A stretch of 64,000 nt of DNA from Verrucomicrobiaceae bacterium (GTDB taxonomy: Bacteria > Verrucomicrobiota > Verrucomicrobiia > Verrucomicrobiales > Akkermansiaceae). Positions within the stretch are counted from its first letter, which is position 1. Every line of letters begins with the position of its first letter. Made by a program: the position numbers and the translations under genes. The stretch is from the NCBI GenBank assembly GCA_027485995.1, contig JAIXPW010000020.1, positions 1 to 64,000 on the forward strand. The letters run 5' to 3'. Below are positions 25,942-34,656 of the stretch, piece after piece. Under the pieces are notes generated by a model, which made no database searches, had not been told where the DNA came from, and saw only the letters and a list, made by a program, of their open reading frames with translations.

Positions 25942-28767
25942 ATGCTATCCTATCGACTGAACTGCTCACTTCTGCCTCTTGTAGCCACTTGTCTCATCGC
26001 GACGGATTCTGCTTTTGCAGCCAAGATTTCCACCGACGTGACGGCCAAAGTCAACGCCGCCATCAAGGATGAAAGCCTGTCCATTCCTGCAAGCAATGAG
26101 ATCTTCGGTGATACCGCAAATGGTATTCCAAAAAAACTAACCGTGGAATACCAGGCCGGTGATGAAAAGCTCACGAGCGAGGCACCCGAAGGCGGAAGAG
26201 TTCAAATTTCGTCACCTGCCGGGAAAAAGCTGATCATCCTCAAGGCCACGTATGGTCCGGCGGATGGTTCCACACCCGTCTCGCTGACGGACGCACCCGG
26301 CGAGGTGCTGGAAACCCTACCCGGCTTCAAGGTCGAGCATGTGCTTGAGGCCGATGGTGCGAAGAGCGGTTCATGGATCTGCATGGCCAATGATCCGAAG
26401 GGACGCCTGCTGCTGGGTGGACAAGCAAATCAGCCGATCACGCGGGTGACGCTTCAGGATGGCAAGTGCGTGAAACAGGAGATCCTCCAGATTCCGGTCA
26501 CAGAAACGATGGGGATGCTCTTTGTTGGAAACGTGCTTTACCTGAATGGCAGCAGCAGCAACGGCTTCGGCCTCTATCGCTGCAAGGACACCAAGGGCAA
26601 TGACAGCTATGACGACGTCGAGTTTCTCCGTCCGTGGCAAGGTGGTTCCGGTGAACACGGGGCACACGGGTTGGTGCTGGGAGCCGACCACATGCTTTAC
26701 GCGGTCTGCGGGAATTTCACCGCGGTGCCGAATGATCTCGTGGCCAGTTCGCCGCATCGGAACTACGGGGATGATCTTGCGCTCAAGCGCATGGAAGACG
26801 GCAATGGATTCGGCGCGGGCGCCAAGCCGCCGGGAGGTTATGTGCTGCGCATGGATCTCGATGGCAAAAATGCGGAACTCTTTTCTTCAGGGGAGCGAAA
26901 CAACTATGACATCGCGTTCAATGCCGATGGCGAGCTTTTCGGCTACGATAGTGATATGGAATGGGATTGGGGCAATCCATGGTATCGGCCGACTCGTGCT
27001 TTCCATGCAGTGCGTGGTGGTGACCACGGATATCGTGAAGGCAGCGCAAAGTGGCCCGAGTATTATGCAGACAGTCTGCCAGCGGTGGTGAACATCGGCG
27101 TGGGCTCTCCGACCGGAGTGGCCTTCGGAACCGGCGCGAAGTTTCCGGTTAGATATCAGAAAGCGTTCTACATCTGCGATTGGACCTATGGGCGCTTGAT
27201 CGCCGTGCATCTTGCACCCAAAGGCAGCGGCTACGGTGGCTCCTGTGAGAACTTCGTCACTCCAAGGTCGTTGAAAGCCCGCAGCGGGAAAGTGCCGCTC
27301 AATCTGACAGATGTGTTGATCGGCGCGGACGGGTCGATGTATTTCACGGTTGGCGGACGTGGGACGCAGGCCAATTTGTTCCGCGTGACCTATGCTGGAA
27401 CCGAGGCCGCAACACCACTTGCCGCAAGTGCGCTCCATGATAAGGAAGGCAGCGAGGCACGCGAACTGCGCCATAAGCTCGAGGCCATGAATGTCTCGCC
27501 TGACCCCGCAACGGTCGCTGCCGCATGGCCGCACCTTTCCAGCCCCGACCGCTTCATCCGTTACGCGGCCCGGCTTGCAGTTGAAAGGAATCCTGTGGCC
27601 GAATGGCAGGCAAAAGCATTGCAGGAAAAACAACCGGATGCCGCGTTGACCGCCTTGCTGGCATTGGCCCGGTTGGGAGCGGCCGAAACACAACCCGCCA
27701 TTTTCAAATCACTCACAGCATTTCCGTTCTCCTCGCTGACGGAAGAACAGGTTCTGAACAAGCTGCGGGTGATCACCGTATCGATCGCACGTCAGGGAGT
27801 CCCGGCTGGCGAGGCGGCTAATATGGTGCTCGCGGATGTGAACCCGCTTTATCCCGCGAAAACGGAGTATGCGAACCGGGAACTGTGCCAGATCCTGCTC
27901 GCCCTGAATGCTCCGGAAGCGGTGTCCAGGACGGTCACTCTGCTGCGCGCTGCAACCACACAGGAAGAACAGGTCACTTACGTCACTGCGTTGAGAAACA
28001 TCAAAACCGGCTGGACCGAAAATCTACGACGCGATTATCTATCATGGTGGAATGGCGCACGCTCCAACCAACATCCTCTCCAGGTGGTGAAATGGTTCAC
28101 GGACGCCGGAGTCAACTACAACAACGGTGCGAGCTTTGATGGATTCGTGAACCATGCCCTGGAGGAAGCCAAAGCAAGCATGACGCCCGCGGAGATCGCT
28201 GCTTTGGGAGATCTCACCAAAGTGCAATCCGCCGTCAAAGCTTCCACCGAGCCCCGCACCTTCGTGAAGGCGTGGACGACCGCAGAGCTGCTGCCGCTGC
28301 TCGATCAAGTGGGGAAGGGACGCGACTTCGCCCGTGGAAAAGCCGCGTTCGCAGCCGCGCAATGCATCCTTTGTCATCGCTATGGTGACCAGGGCGGAGC
28401 CGCCGGCCCGGACCTCACGAATGTGGCAACCCGCTTCAAACGTCAGGATATGCTGGAGTCCATCATGGAACCTTCAAAGGTTCTCTCTGAACAATATCTG
28501 ACCACCGTATTCACCCTGAAAGATGGCACCGCCACTTCCGGTCGAATCGGTCAGGAAAACGACGAAACGGTCGTGGTGATCACCAATCCCTTCGACCCCA
28601 GCGCGACCCAGACGATTGCCAAGACGGATATCAAATCGAGGGAATTGTCCAAGGTATCACTCATGCCTCCGGGCCTGCTCAATACGTTGAAGGAGGACGA
28701 AATCCTCGACCTGCTCGCCTACCTCGAATCCATGGGCGACGAGAAGCACCCAGATTTCAGCAAGTAA
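25942..28767 (+). CDS. PVC-type heme-binding beta-propeller (propeller, HEAT-like, C-terminal cytochrome c)
   Basis: The protein has 941 residues from the ATG at 25942, chosen because it gives a clean signal peptide (LSYRLNCSLLPLVATCLIAT...AFA). The open frame itself reaches a TTG at 25903 that overlaps the DUF1501 stop. Residues about 30-110 form a small beta domain ('DVTAKVNAAIKDESLSIPAS'). A six-bladed sorbosone-dehydrogenase-like propeller follows ('GSWICMANDPKGRLLLGGQ', 'DYDIAF'-like blades, 'DWTYGRLIAVHLAPKGSGYG'), then an alpha-helical HEAT-like region. A C-terminal cytochrome c module has CILCH (808-812) and 'GPDLTNVATRF...ILDLLAYLESMG'. It is the third gene of the PSD1 operon. Electron transfer from a propeller-bound sugar oxidation to PSD1 is a plausible inference, not shown. 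Confidence 0.88.
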   Translation: MLSYRLNCSLLPLVATCLIATDSAFAAKISTDVTAKVNAAIKDESLSIPASNEIFGDTANGIPKKLTVEYQAGDEKLTSEAPEGGRVQISSPAGKKLIILKATYGPADGSTPVSLTDAPGEVLETLPGFKVEHVLEADGAKSGSWICMANDPKGRLLLGGQANQPITRVTLQDGKCVKQEILQIPVTETMGMLFVGNVLYLNGSSSNGFGLYRCKDTKGNDSYDDVEFLRPWQGGSGEHGAHGLVLGADHMLYAVCGNFTAVPNDLVASSPHRNYGDDLALKRMEDGNGFGAGAKPPGGYVLRMDLDGKNAELFSSGERNNYDIAFNADGELFGYDSDMEWDWGNPWYRPTRAFHAVRGGDHGYREGSAKWPEYYADSLPAVVNIGVGSPTGVAFGTGAKFPVRYQKAFYICDWTYGRLIAVHLAPKGSGYGGSCENFVTPRSLKARSGKVPLNLTDVLIGADGSMYFTVGGRGTQANLFRVTYAGTEAATPLAASALHDKEGSEARELRHKLEAMNVSPDPATVAAAWPHLSSPDRFIRYAARLAVERNPVAEWQAKALQEKQPDAALTALLALARLGAAETQPAIFKSLTAFPFSSLTEEQVLNKLRVITVSIARQGVPAGEAANMVLADVNPLYPAKTEYANRELCQILLALNAPEAVSRTVTLLRAATTQEEQVTYVTALRNIKTGWTENLRRDYLSWWNGARSNQHPLQVVKWFTDAGVNYNNGASFDGFVNHALEEAKASMTPAEIAALGDLTKVQSAVKASTEPRTFVKAWTTAELLPLLDQVGKGRDFARGKAAFAAAQCILCHRYGDQGGAAGPDLTNVATRFKRQDMLESIMEPSKVLSEQYLTTVFTLKDGTATSGRIGQENDETVVVITNPFDPSATQTIAKTDIKSRELSKVSLMPPGLLNTLKEDEILDLLAYLESMGDEKHPDFSK

Positions 28768-28768
28768 A

Positions 28769-28799
28769 CTTTAAGAGGAAAATGAACCGCAGATTAACG
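28769..28799 (+). repeat. imperfect direct repeat, copy 1
   Basis: Begins CTTTAAGAGGAAAATGAACC right after the stop of the propeller-cytochrome gene. It matches copy 2 (29260-29291) at nearly every base. The two copies bracket the GH29 remnant. Confidence 0.75.
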
Positions 28800-28811
28800 T
28801 GATGAAGGCAG

Positions 28812-29256
28812 ATGAAATTCCATCAGCTGACCTGGCGTTTTAACGATGTTATCCTGATCCGCATGATAAAACCAGCTGGCCCGGATCGACACATCGCCCT
28901 CGGCCGGGCACCAGACGGCACCGCTGCGGTCGCCCTGGTGCCAGGCTTCCACTGGCTTGCTGCTATCCATCGCACTCCAAGGGATCCCCGACATCCCTCC
29001 CTCTGATCCGCGCCAGCGACAATCGGCATAGATGATCTTGCCGCCCTCTTGGTACTGGGCGCACCAGATAGCACATTCCGGCTGGAGTTTCCCGACTATT
29101 CCACAGTTCCATTTCCAATCATAGTAAGTGTTGTAGTCGATAACACGCGTCCTCATCTGGCCGCCGCACGAGCCATCCCCTCAGCACTCGCCGTCAAATC
29201 ACATTTCGAAGATCAGCCCGTAGTTCGACAGCAGCTCCTCAATCGCATTCTTGTAT
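28812..29256 (-). pseudogene. GH29 alpha-L-fucosidase fragment with in-frame stops
   Basis: A single minus-strand frame reads 'KNAIEELLSNYGLIFEM', TGA, 'FDGEC', TGA, 'GDGSCGGQMRTRVIDYNTYY'. It continues through 'ADCRWRGSEGG', 'AVWCPAEGDVSIRASWFYHA' and 'DNIVKTPGQLMEF'. This is the centre of a GH29 alpha-L-fucosidase: the first stop (29199-29201) replaces the Trp of the EMWFDG motif, beside the nucleophile Asp. A second TGA is at 29181-29183. Both ends are missing; intact relatives are about 450 residues. The fragment is of a different GH29 type from the intact gene at 32504-34630. It is bracketed by direct repeats. Confidence 0.85.
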
Positions 29257-29259
29257 TAC

Positions 29260-29291
29260 CTTTAAGAGGAAAACGAAACCGCGAATGAACG
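29260..29291 (+). repeat. imperfect direct repeat, copy 2
   Basis: Begins CTTTAAGAGGAAAACGAAACC. It is the second copy of the repeat at 28769-28799 and partly overlaps the left arm of the inverted repeat at 29275. Confidence 0.75.
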
Positions 29292-29410
29292 CCAATACAC
29301 GCGAATTTTTAATGAGTTATGTGAATCGGGCGGTTCACCATAAAGGTGAGCGCTTTGGTCTTCGTAATTCAATCATTTCCAATCTTTTATTGGCGTTCAT
29401 TCGCGGTTTC
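29275..29410. repeat. 136-bp element with perfect 23-bp terminal inverted repeats
   Basis: The left arm (29275-29297) and right arm (29388-29410) are perfect reverse complements, starting GAAACCGCGAATGAACGCC and ending in the mirror. The left arm continues as a ten-base period (CGCGAATGAA, CGCCAATACA, CGCGAATTTT). A heptamer GTATTAC occurs on both sides (29253-29259 and 29413-29419), as a target-site duplication would. The interior is non-coding. The 213 bp from here to the GH95 stop contains only a 62-codon frame with no recognisable features. Confidence 0.8.
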
Positions 29411-29623
29411 TAGTATTACTCAACGTAGGCAGCCTGGGAGACAGGCCGTAAGCGGCGCCCGGTCCCACGATGAATCGTAAACGCAGAACCTGATGCCGTG
29501 CCTATTTCATGCCTCCGAGATCTCCCGGACAACGGCTCCTTTTCCGTCTTTTCACGGGCTGCTTTTGGCACTGCATTCGGTAAATTTGGATGGCGGCCAT
29601 TCATTGCATGCTCTCCTTCATTA

Positions 29624-32491
29624 TCATTGTTTCAACAACTCTGGGTTCACCGTCTTCACTTCGCCGTTCACGCGCACATTGACAGGTTGGTCATTCTTCG
29701 CCGAGATCCGATAGTCGGTGACTTTGCCGTCTTTCCATTCGATATCCACGGTGAAGCCGCCGCGTGCGCGCAGGCCGGTTACTTTACCGTTCGGCCACAC
29801 TTTCGGCACAGCGGGCAGGAGCTCGATTTCGCCAGCCTGGCTCTGGAGTAACATTTCAGCAACGGCGGCGGTGTGGCCCATGTTGCCATCGATTTGAAAT
29901 TCGCAGAAAGGAGTGAAGCGGGCGAGCAGGTTCGGGTTCGGTTGGGTCTTGAGATGGGTCTCCAACACCGCCATCGCGGTATCGCCATCGTGAAGCCGTG
30001 CGTAGGTGTTTGCCTGAAATGATCCCTGCCAACTGCCCACCAGCCCTCTTTGCCACCACTTCGGGCCATCGTAAATCTTGCGTAGTCCAGCGGCCAGTTC
30101 CGGGGTACCGCGCGGCGTGATCTGCGCACTGCAAACAGCGCCCCACATTGACAAAACCTGGCAGTCCGCCGTGCGTTGCCAGTCCTCCACCCATTCCTGC
30201 AACTCGCCGGTCGTCGGACTGATTTGCATCGGTGCCAGTCGCGGCAGGGCTCTTTCAATTTCAGCGCGCAACTCCGAGTCCACACCTAGCACCGCACCGC
30301 CGGTCAAACAGTTCCGAAACAACTCCCGAACCATCTGCATCGACGCCGTCGGCCCCATGCATGTGCAGCCCCGTTCGCCGTTCGGCTTCAGGAACTCATT
30401 CTCGAAATTCGTATCCGGAGCCGTCACGAGCCAATGATGCGTCGGCTCCTCGATCATCGCGTCGAGATAGTAACGCGCCGCACCCGCCAGCACCGGCCAG
30501 ACGCGCCGTAGATACTCCTTGTCACGGCCGAATGCATAGTGTTCCCAAACGTGCTGGCACAACCATGCACTGCCGGTCTGGAAGATACTCCAAACCGCGC
30601 TTCCACTGACCGGTGCCGCATGACGCCAAATGTCGGTGTTGTGGTGAGCCATCCAACCTCGTGCGCCATAGAGATCCCTGGCGACGTGCGTGCCGTCCAT
30701 GCTGAGCTGCGTCGTTAGATCGATCAACGGCTCGTGACACTCGGCCAGATTCGCAACTTCAACCGGCCAGTAATTGATCTGAGCGTTGCAATTGATCGTC
30801 CAGTTAGCCGCCCACGGCGGGATGATGTCCTTGTTCCAAATACCCTGCAGGTTCAACGGTTGCGTCCCCGCCCGCGACCCGGCAATCAACAGATACCGGC
30901 CAAACTGGAAGTATAACGCCGGCAACCCCGGATCGGTTGCCGCCGCATAACGCTTCAACCGCACATCCGTGGGCAATAGCTCCACATCGCCATGTCCCAG
31001 GTCCAACGCGACCCGGCCGAAAAGTTGCCGGTGATCCGCGACGTGCGCGTCTCGCATCGCGGCATAAGGCTGACCGGCCAGCGCGGCCAGATAACCATCA
31101 CACAACTTGCCGGGATCCTTGCCTTGCCGGCTCGGGCTCTCCTGAGGGCCGTTGTAACTCGTGGCCGCCACAAGCAGCAACGTGACGCTGTTGCAGTTCT
31201 CAGCGACGATACCCGTGTCGGTAACCTTCACCGAACCGCCGTCGTTCACCGCCGTTAATCGGGTCTCGAAACGCATGCCCTTGCCGTCCGGCGCATCATC
31301 GTAAATGACTGAGCCGCTACCGTAGGCGTCGGCGTGCACCGGGGCGCGCCCGATCAGTCGCAACACGCTTCCATCTGCTTTGATCGCATTCCGCAACTGG
31401 CTGTTCAACTGCGCCGTAAACGCGATCTTGCCGGGCTTGTCGCTGGTGAGGCGCACGATGATCGCCTGCCCGGGATTCGAGGCGAAGACCTCCCGGGTGA
31501 ACGTCGTCCCGTCCTGCACGAACGTCGTTCGCGCCACCGCCGTTTCCAGGTCGAGATCGCGGCGGTAATTCGCAACTTCGCCGGTCATCGGGAAGCTGAT
31601 CTGCAAGTCGCCGAGCGGCTCGTAACATTCATAGAAGCGTCCGTTCATCTTCTGCTCGACGAGTTGCTTTGCCTCCGCATTCCTGCCCGCGACGAGCAGC
31701 GCGCGGATGTTCGGCAAGGCGGCCAGGCCGTTAGGGTTCACGTTGTCGAACGGCTCACCCGACCAGAGCGAGTCCTCGTTAAGGTCAATGCGTTCCCGAG
31801 CTGCGCCACCCCAAACCATCCCGCCCAGCCGACCGTTGCCGATGACACTTGCCTCGACCCATTTCCGCGCCGGTTGGCGGTACCAAAGAGTGAGTGGCTT
31901 GCCGGGTCCGGTCTTCGCACCTTTTACCATGACTCCATCGAAATCCGGCGTGGCTCCGACAGCCTGCACTCCGTTGACGAACAAGGCGAGTGCACCATCC
32001 GCGTCAACCGTCCCAGCCACATGCGACCACTGATCGGCGTGCGGCAGCGCGCAGGTGATGATTTCGTTGCCAACGATGAGACGCAGCGCGTCACCCGGAT
32101 GAGTGTCTAGCAGAAACCCATCCGTCCCCCCGGGAGTAATCTTGTCCACGATGCGCCCGACCGAGCCGGCGGCGGGGCGAATCCAAGCTTCAATGGTCGC
32201 ACCCTGCGGAAAGGTCAGCTTCCGCTCGGAGACCAGCGGAATGACGGGATTCAGCCATTCGCTGACCATCCCGGGAACCGTGCTTTTCGCCTCATATGGC
32301 GCGCCCGCCAATGCTTTGATTTCCTCCCTAGTGAGCGCGCGCTCGTAGATACGCACCGCGGCGATCTCGCCCTGGAACAAGCTGCCACCGGCCTGATCCG
32401 CGCCAATACGCAGCGCGTGTGGGTTGTCCGGGATCTGAGCTACTGCAGGCAATGCACCGAGTAACAGCCAAATGATGTATAAGCGCTTCAT
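29624..32491 (-). CDS. alpha-L-fucosidase-type GH95 enzyme with N-terminal LamG
   Basis: This 955-residue protein has a signal peptide (KRLYIIWLLLGALPAVA). A LamG-like module covers roughly residues 25-185 and GH95 runs from about 195. Family blocks include 'WVEASVIGNGRLGGMVWGG', 'LNEDSLWSGEPFDNVNPNG', 'LNLQGIWNKDIIPPW' and 'WTINCNAQINYWPVEVANLA'. Using the characterised family as guide, the Asn pair is Asn567/Asn569, the acid Glu697 ('APDTNFENEF') and the Asp Asp868 ('FQIDGNMGHTAAVAEML'). The usual HRHxSHL motif is not found: the matching region reads 'WQRTADCQVLSMWGAVCSAQ'. GH95 enzymes release alpha-L-fucose (or alpha-L-galactose) by inversion. It follows the GH29 gene by 12 bp in one transcription unit. 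Confidence 0.9.
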   Translation of the reverse strand: MKRLYIIWLLLGALPAVAQIPDNPHALRIGADQAGGSLFQGEIAAVRIYERALTREEIKALAGAPYEAKSTVPGMVSEWLNPVIPLVSERKLTFPQGATIEAWIRPAAGSVGRIVDKITPGGTDGFLLDTHPGDALRLIVGNEIITCALPHADQWSHVAGTVDADGALALFVNGVQAVGATPDFDGVMVKGAKTGPGKPLTLWYRQPARKWVEASVIGNGRLGGMVWGGAARERIDLNEDSLWSGEPFDNVNPNGLAALPNIRALLVAGRNAEAKQLVEQKMNGRFYECYEPLGDLQISFPMTGEVANYRRDLDLETAVARTTFVQDGTTFTREVFASNPGQAIIVRLTSDKPGKIAFTAQLNSQLRNAIKADGSVLRLIGRAPVHADAYGSGSVIYDDAPDGKGMRFETRLTAVNDGGSVKVTDTGIVAENCNSVTLLLVAATSYNGPQESPSRQGKDPGKLCDGYLAALAGQPYAAMRDAHVADHRQLFGRVALDLGHGDVELLPTDVRLKRYAAATDPGLPALYFQFGRYLLIAGSRAGTQPLNLQGIWNKDIIPPWAANWTINCNAQINYWPVEVANLAECHEPLIDLTTQLSMDGTHVARDLYGARGWMAHHNTDIWRHAAPVSGSAVWSIFQTGSAWLCQHVWEHYAFGRDKEYLRRVWPVLAGAARYYLDAMIEEPTHHWLVTAPDTNFENEFLKPNGERGCTCMGPTASMQMVRELFRNCLTGGAVLGVDSELRAEIERALPRLAPMQISPTTGELQEWVEDWQRTADCQVLSMWGAVCSAQITPRGTPELAAGLRKIYDGPKWWQRGLVGSWQGSFQANTYARLHDGDTAMAVLETHLKTQPNPNLLARFTPFCEFQIDGNMGHTAAVAEMLLQSQAGEIELLPAVPKVWPNGKVTGLRARGGFTVDIEWKDGKVTDYRISAKNDQPVNVRVNGEVKTVNPELLKQ

Positions 32492-32503
32492 AAATTAAAC
32501 TCC

Positions 32504-34630
32504 TTACCTCGGCCTGATCATTGCCTTCATTTTGCCTCTCTGATCTGGTTTAACTGCCACGCGAACGCCTGTAGCCGAATCCCTATCTACGGCCTGCGTA
32601 CGATTGAGCCGATAGACGTGATCGCCTGTCTTTTCCAAAAATCGAGCTTCGCCGGGCTGCTCTTCGAATAGCGGTTTCACCTCCGTAATCTCCGCACCCT
32701 CAAACCGGATATCAAACTGTCCCGGAGCTACCACTTGGGCGGAGAGATCAACATCAACCTGACTCTTACCGGCAAGATCGACAACCGACACCTCTTCCCA
32801 CGCTTCGGGCCGATCCGCCAAACTCATCTCCCACAGGGTCGCGTCCGGGCCCTCGATCTGGGTAACGCGGAAACGCACATACCGGGCGGTCGTCGCTGGC
32901 AGCTCAGACTTGAAATCGCCACCGATACGGCGACCGGTAAACACCGCTCGCCACACGTCCTCGGGACGGTTTCTGACTTCAATCACAAATTCGCGCACTC
33001 GATCCGCCAGCTCCGAGGCCGCCATTGAGGCAAACCTCTTCGACCGCCGCAGGTCAAGCTCGACCCAGGAAAGCTGCCCGTGCGCGGCATCGCCACCATT
33101 GCCACTCCAACGCGTAGCGGGATCCCCATCGATAAGGTACTTTGCCTCATACGGAGCGCTGTGAACACTGGAAGCAGATGCAATGGCTCCACGTGTCACC
33201 GCTGGCAGACTGCCCAGCGCTTTCACCAAGGCCTGGCTCACCCTGTGAACCTGGATCTGCCGGAAAAGCGGCGTGCCAACCGATTCGGCCACGTGAACAC
33301 GTAGTTGATCGGTCGAGACCTCGGGAAACACGTCGATTTTGCGGCGGCCGACCGCCGTCCCCTCAGCCACCCGTTTCCATCCGTCGTTCATCCAAGCATC
33401 CACTTGATAGGCGCGAATACGGTGGCCATACCGGTAGTCTTCCCAGAGATCAACGCAGTTCACGGTCTCAAAACCATCAAGTCTGACGATCATCTCACGG
33501 CCAGCCACCTTGGAGATTTGTCCAACGGGTTGGCCAAAGACATTTTCAATCGCTTCACCCAACTCCTGGTATCGGGTCACATCACCTGCGGGAATCACCC
33601 CATTCGTATTCGGCGTTGAATTCAACAACATGACCGAGCCCCTCCCCACTGAGTTCACATAGATATTCAAAAGTTCATCTGTTCTTCTGCGTCGGGACTC
33701 GTTGCCCTGGCTCCAGAACCAGTTATGATTATATAAGGGTATATCGCATTCAACTGGAGCCCAAGCATCTCCATCAGGGGTGCTATGGTCTTGTGTCGCC
33801 ACTCCACTCCTAAGATCGTTGGAGCTCACTGAATTCCAGTTGGGGTCCCAGGCGATGCCGGCTTCATTGCCAACCCAGCGTATATTGGTCATCGGACTCT
33901 GTAGAATGACCGCATCGGGTGCCAGTTCTTTGATGATATCGTCCAGCGGAACAATACAGCTTCCGTCGAACCAGACCACCCGCACAAGATCCTTGCCATA
34001 AATCGACAAGACCTCCATCCACTGCTGGCGCAGCAACCGGTTCCATTCCTCTTGTTTCGCCGGATCATCGGTCCTGCCGCCTCGGCCCATGCCGGACATA
34101 TACTTCGGATCGTCGGAGTAGATATAAACACCGACCTTGAGTCCGCAGCGGCGACAGGCATCGGCCATTTCCTGCACCATATTTCCTTTACCGCCCTTCC
34201 ACGGGATGTTTTTGACGCTGTAGTCGGTAGTCTCCGTTTGCCACCAGCAGAATCCACCCACATGTTTACAAACGAACATGATCTGCTTAGCGCCCCAAGA
34301 CCTCGCCGCTTCACATATCTTTTCGGCATCAAAACCAGCAGGATTCATTCTTGCCAGATCCGTCCGCCCATCACCGTCGTATTCTGAGCCTTCCCAGGTC
34401 GCGACGCCAAAGTGAACAAACATGATCCGCTCTTGTTCGTGCCAAGCATGCTGCACATCATCCGGCCGCGCCAGCTTCGCCGCTGCCGGATCCGCCACAG
34501 CCTTGTCCCAATCAGCCTCCTGCGCCACCACCGGCGGCTGGTCCGATCCGGTCGCATGCGGAATCTCCGCAGAGAACGTCGTCACGCAAGAAAGGACAAT
34601 TCCAAAACTAACGATTATCTTCGTTTTCAT
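32504..34630 (-). CDS. GH29-type alpha-L-fucosidase with C-terminal F5/8-type domain
   Basis: This 708-residue secreted enzyme has a signal peptide (KTKIIVSFGIVLSCVTTFSA). The TIM barrel starts at 'HAWHEQERIMFVHFGVATWE'. 'KQIMFVCKHVGGFCWWQTET' and 'TDYSV' correspond to the fucose-binding His/Trp block of GH29. The nucleophile is Asp222 in 'RVVWFDGSC', and a candidate acid/base is Glu293 in 'APVECDIPLYNHNWFW'. 'LNIYVNSVGRGSVMLLNSTP' ends the barrel. Residues about 480-640 form a discoidin/F5/8-C-like carbohydrate-binding module ('YEAKYLIDGDPATRWSGNGG'). The barrel is of the subfamily often seen as 'alpha-L-fucosidase' in Bacteroidetes and PVC genomes. It lies between the broken and intact GH95 genes. 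Confidence 0.9.
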   Translation of the reverse strand: MKTKIIVSFGIVLSCVTTFSAEIPHATGSDQPPVVAQEADWDKAVADPAAAKLARPDDVQHAWHEQERIMFVHFGVATWEGSEYDGDGRTDLARMNPAGFDAEKICEAARSWGAKQIMFVCKHVGGFCWWQTETTDYSVKNIPWKGGKGNMVQEMADACRRCGLKVGVYIYSDDPKYMSGMGRGGRTDDPAKQEEWNRLLRQQWMEVLSIYGKDLVRVVWFDGSCIVPLDDIIKELAPDAVILQSPMTNIRWVGNEAGIAWDPNWNSVSSNDLRSGVATQDHSTPDGDAWAPVECDIPLYNHNWFWSQGNESRRRRTDELLNIYVNSVGRGSVMLLNSTPNTNGVIPAGDVTRYQELGEAIENVFGQPVGQISKVAGREMIVRLDGFETVNCVDLWEDYRYGHRIRAYQVDAWMNDGWKRVAEGTAVGRRKIDVFPEVSTDQLRVHVAESVGTPLFRQIQVHRVSQALVKALGSLPAVTRGAIASASSVHSAPYEAKYLIDGDPATRWSGNGGDAAHGQLSWVELDLRRSKRFASMAASELADRVREFVIEVRNRPEDVWRAVFTGRRIGGDFKSELPATTARYVRFRVTQIEGPDATLWEMSLADRPEAWEEVSVVDLAGKSQVDVDLSAQVVAPGQFDIRFEGAEITEVKPLFEEQPGEARFLEKTGDHVYRLNRTQAVDRDSATGVRVAVKPDQRGKMKAMIRPR

Positions 34631-34656
34631 GGTTCAACCGCGGGCTGTTCACCCGG

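Noticed and set aside
28812..29256. TGA recoding (Trp or selenocysteine) in the GH29 fragment
   Set aside because: Both ends of the gene are missing and nearby intact genes end in TGA. Simple decay explains the stops.
29416..29604. 62-residue minus-strand frame near the GH95 stop
   Set aside because: It is short, basic and without homology that I recognise. It is adjacent to the inverted-repeat element and probably non-coding.
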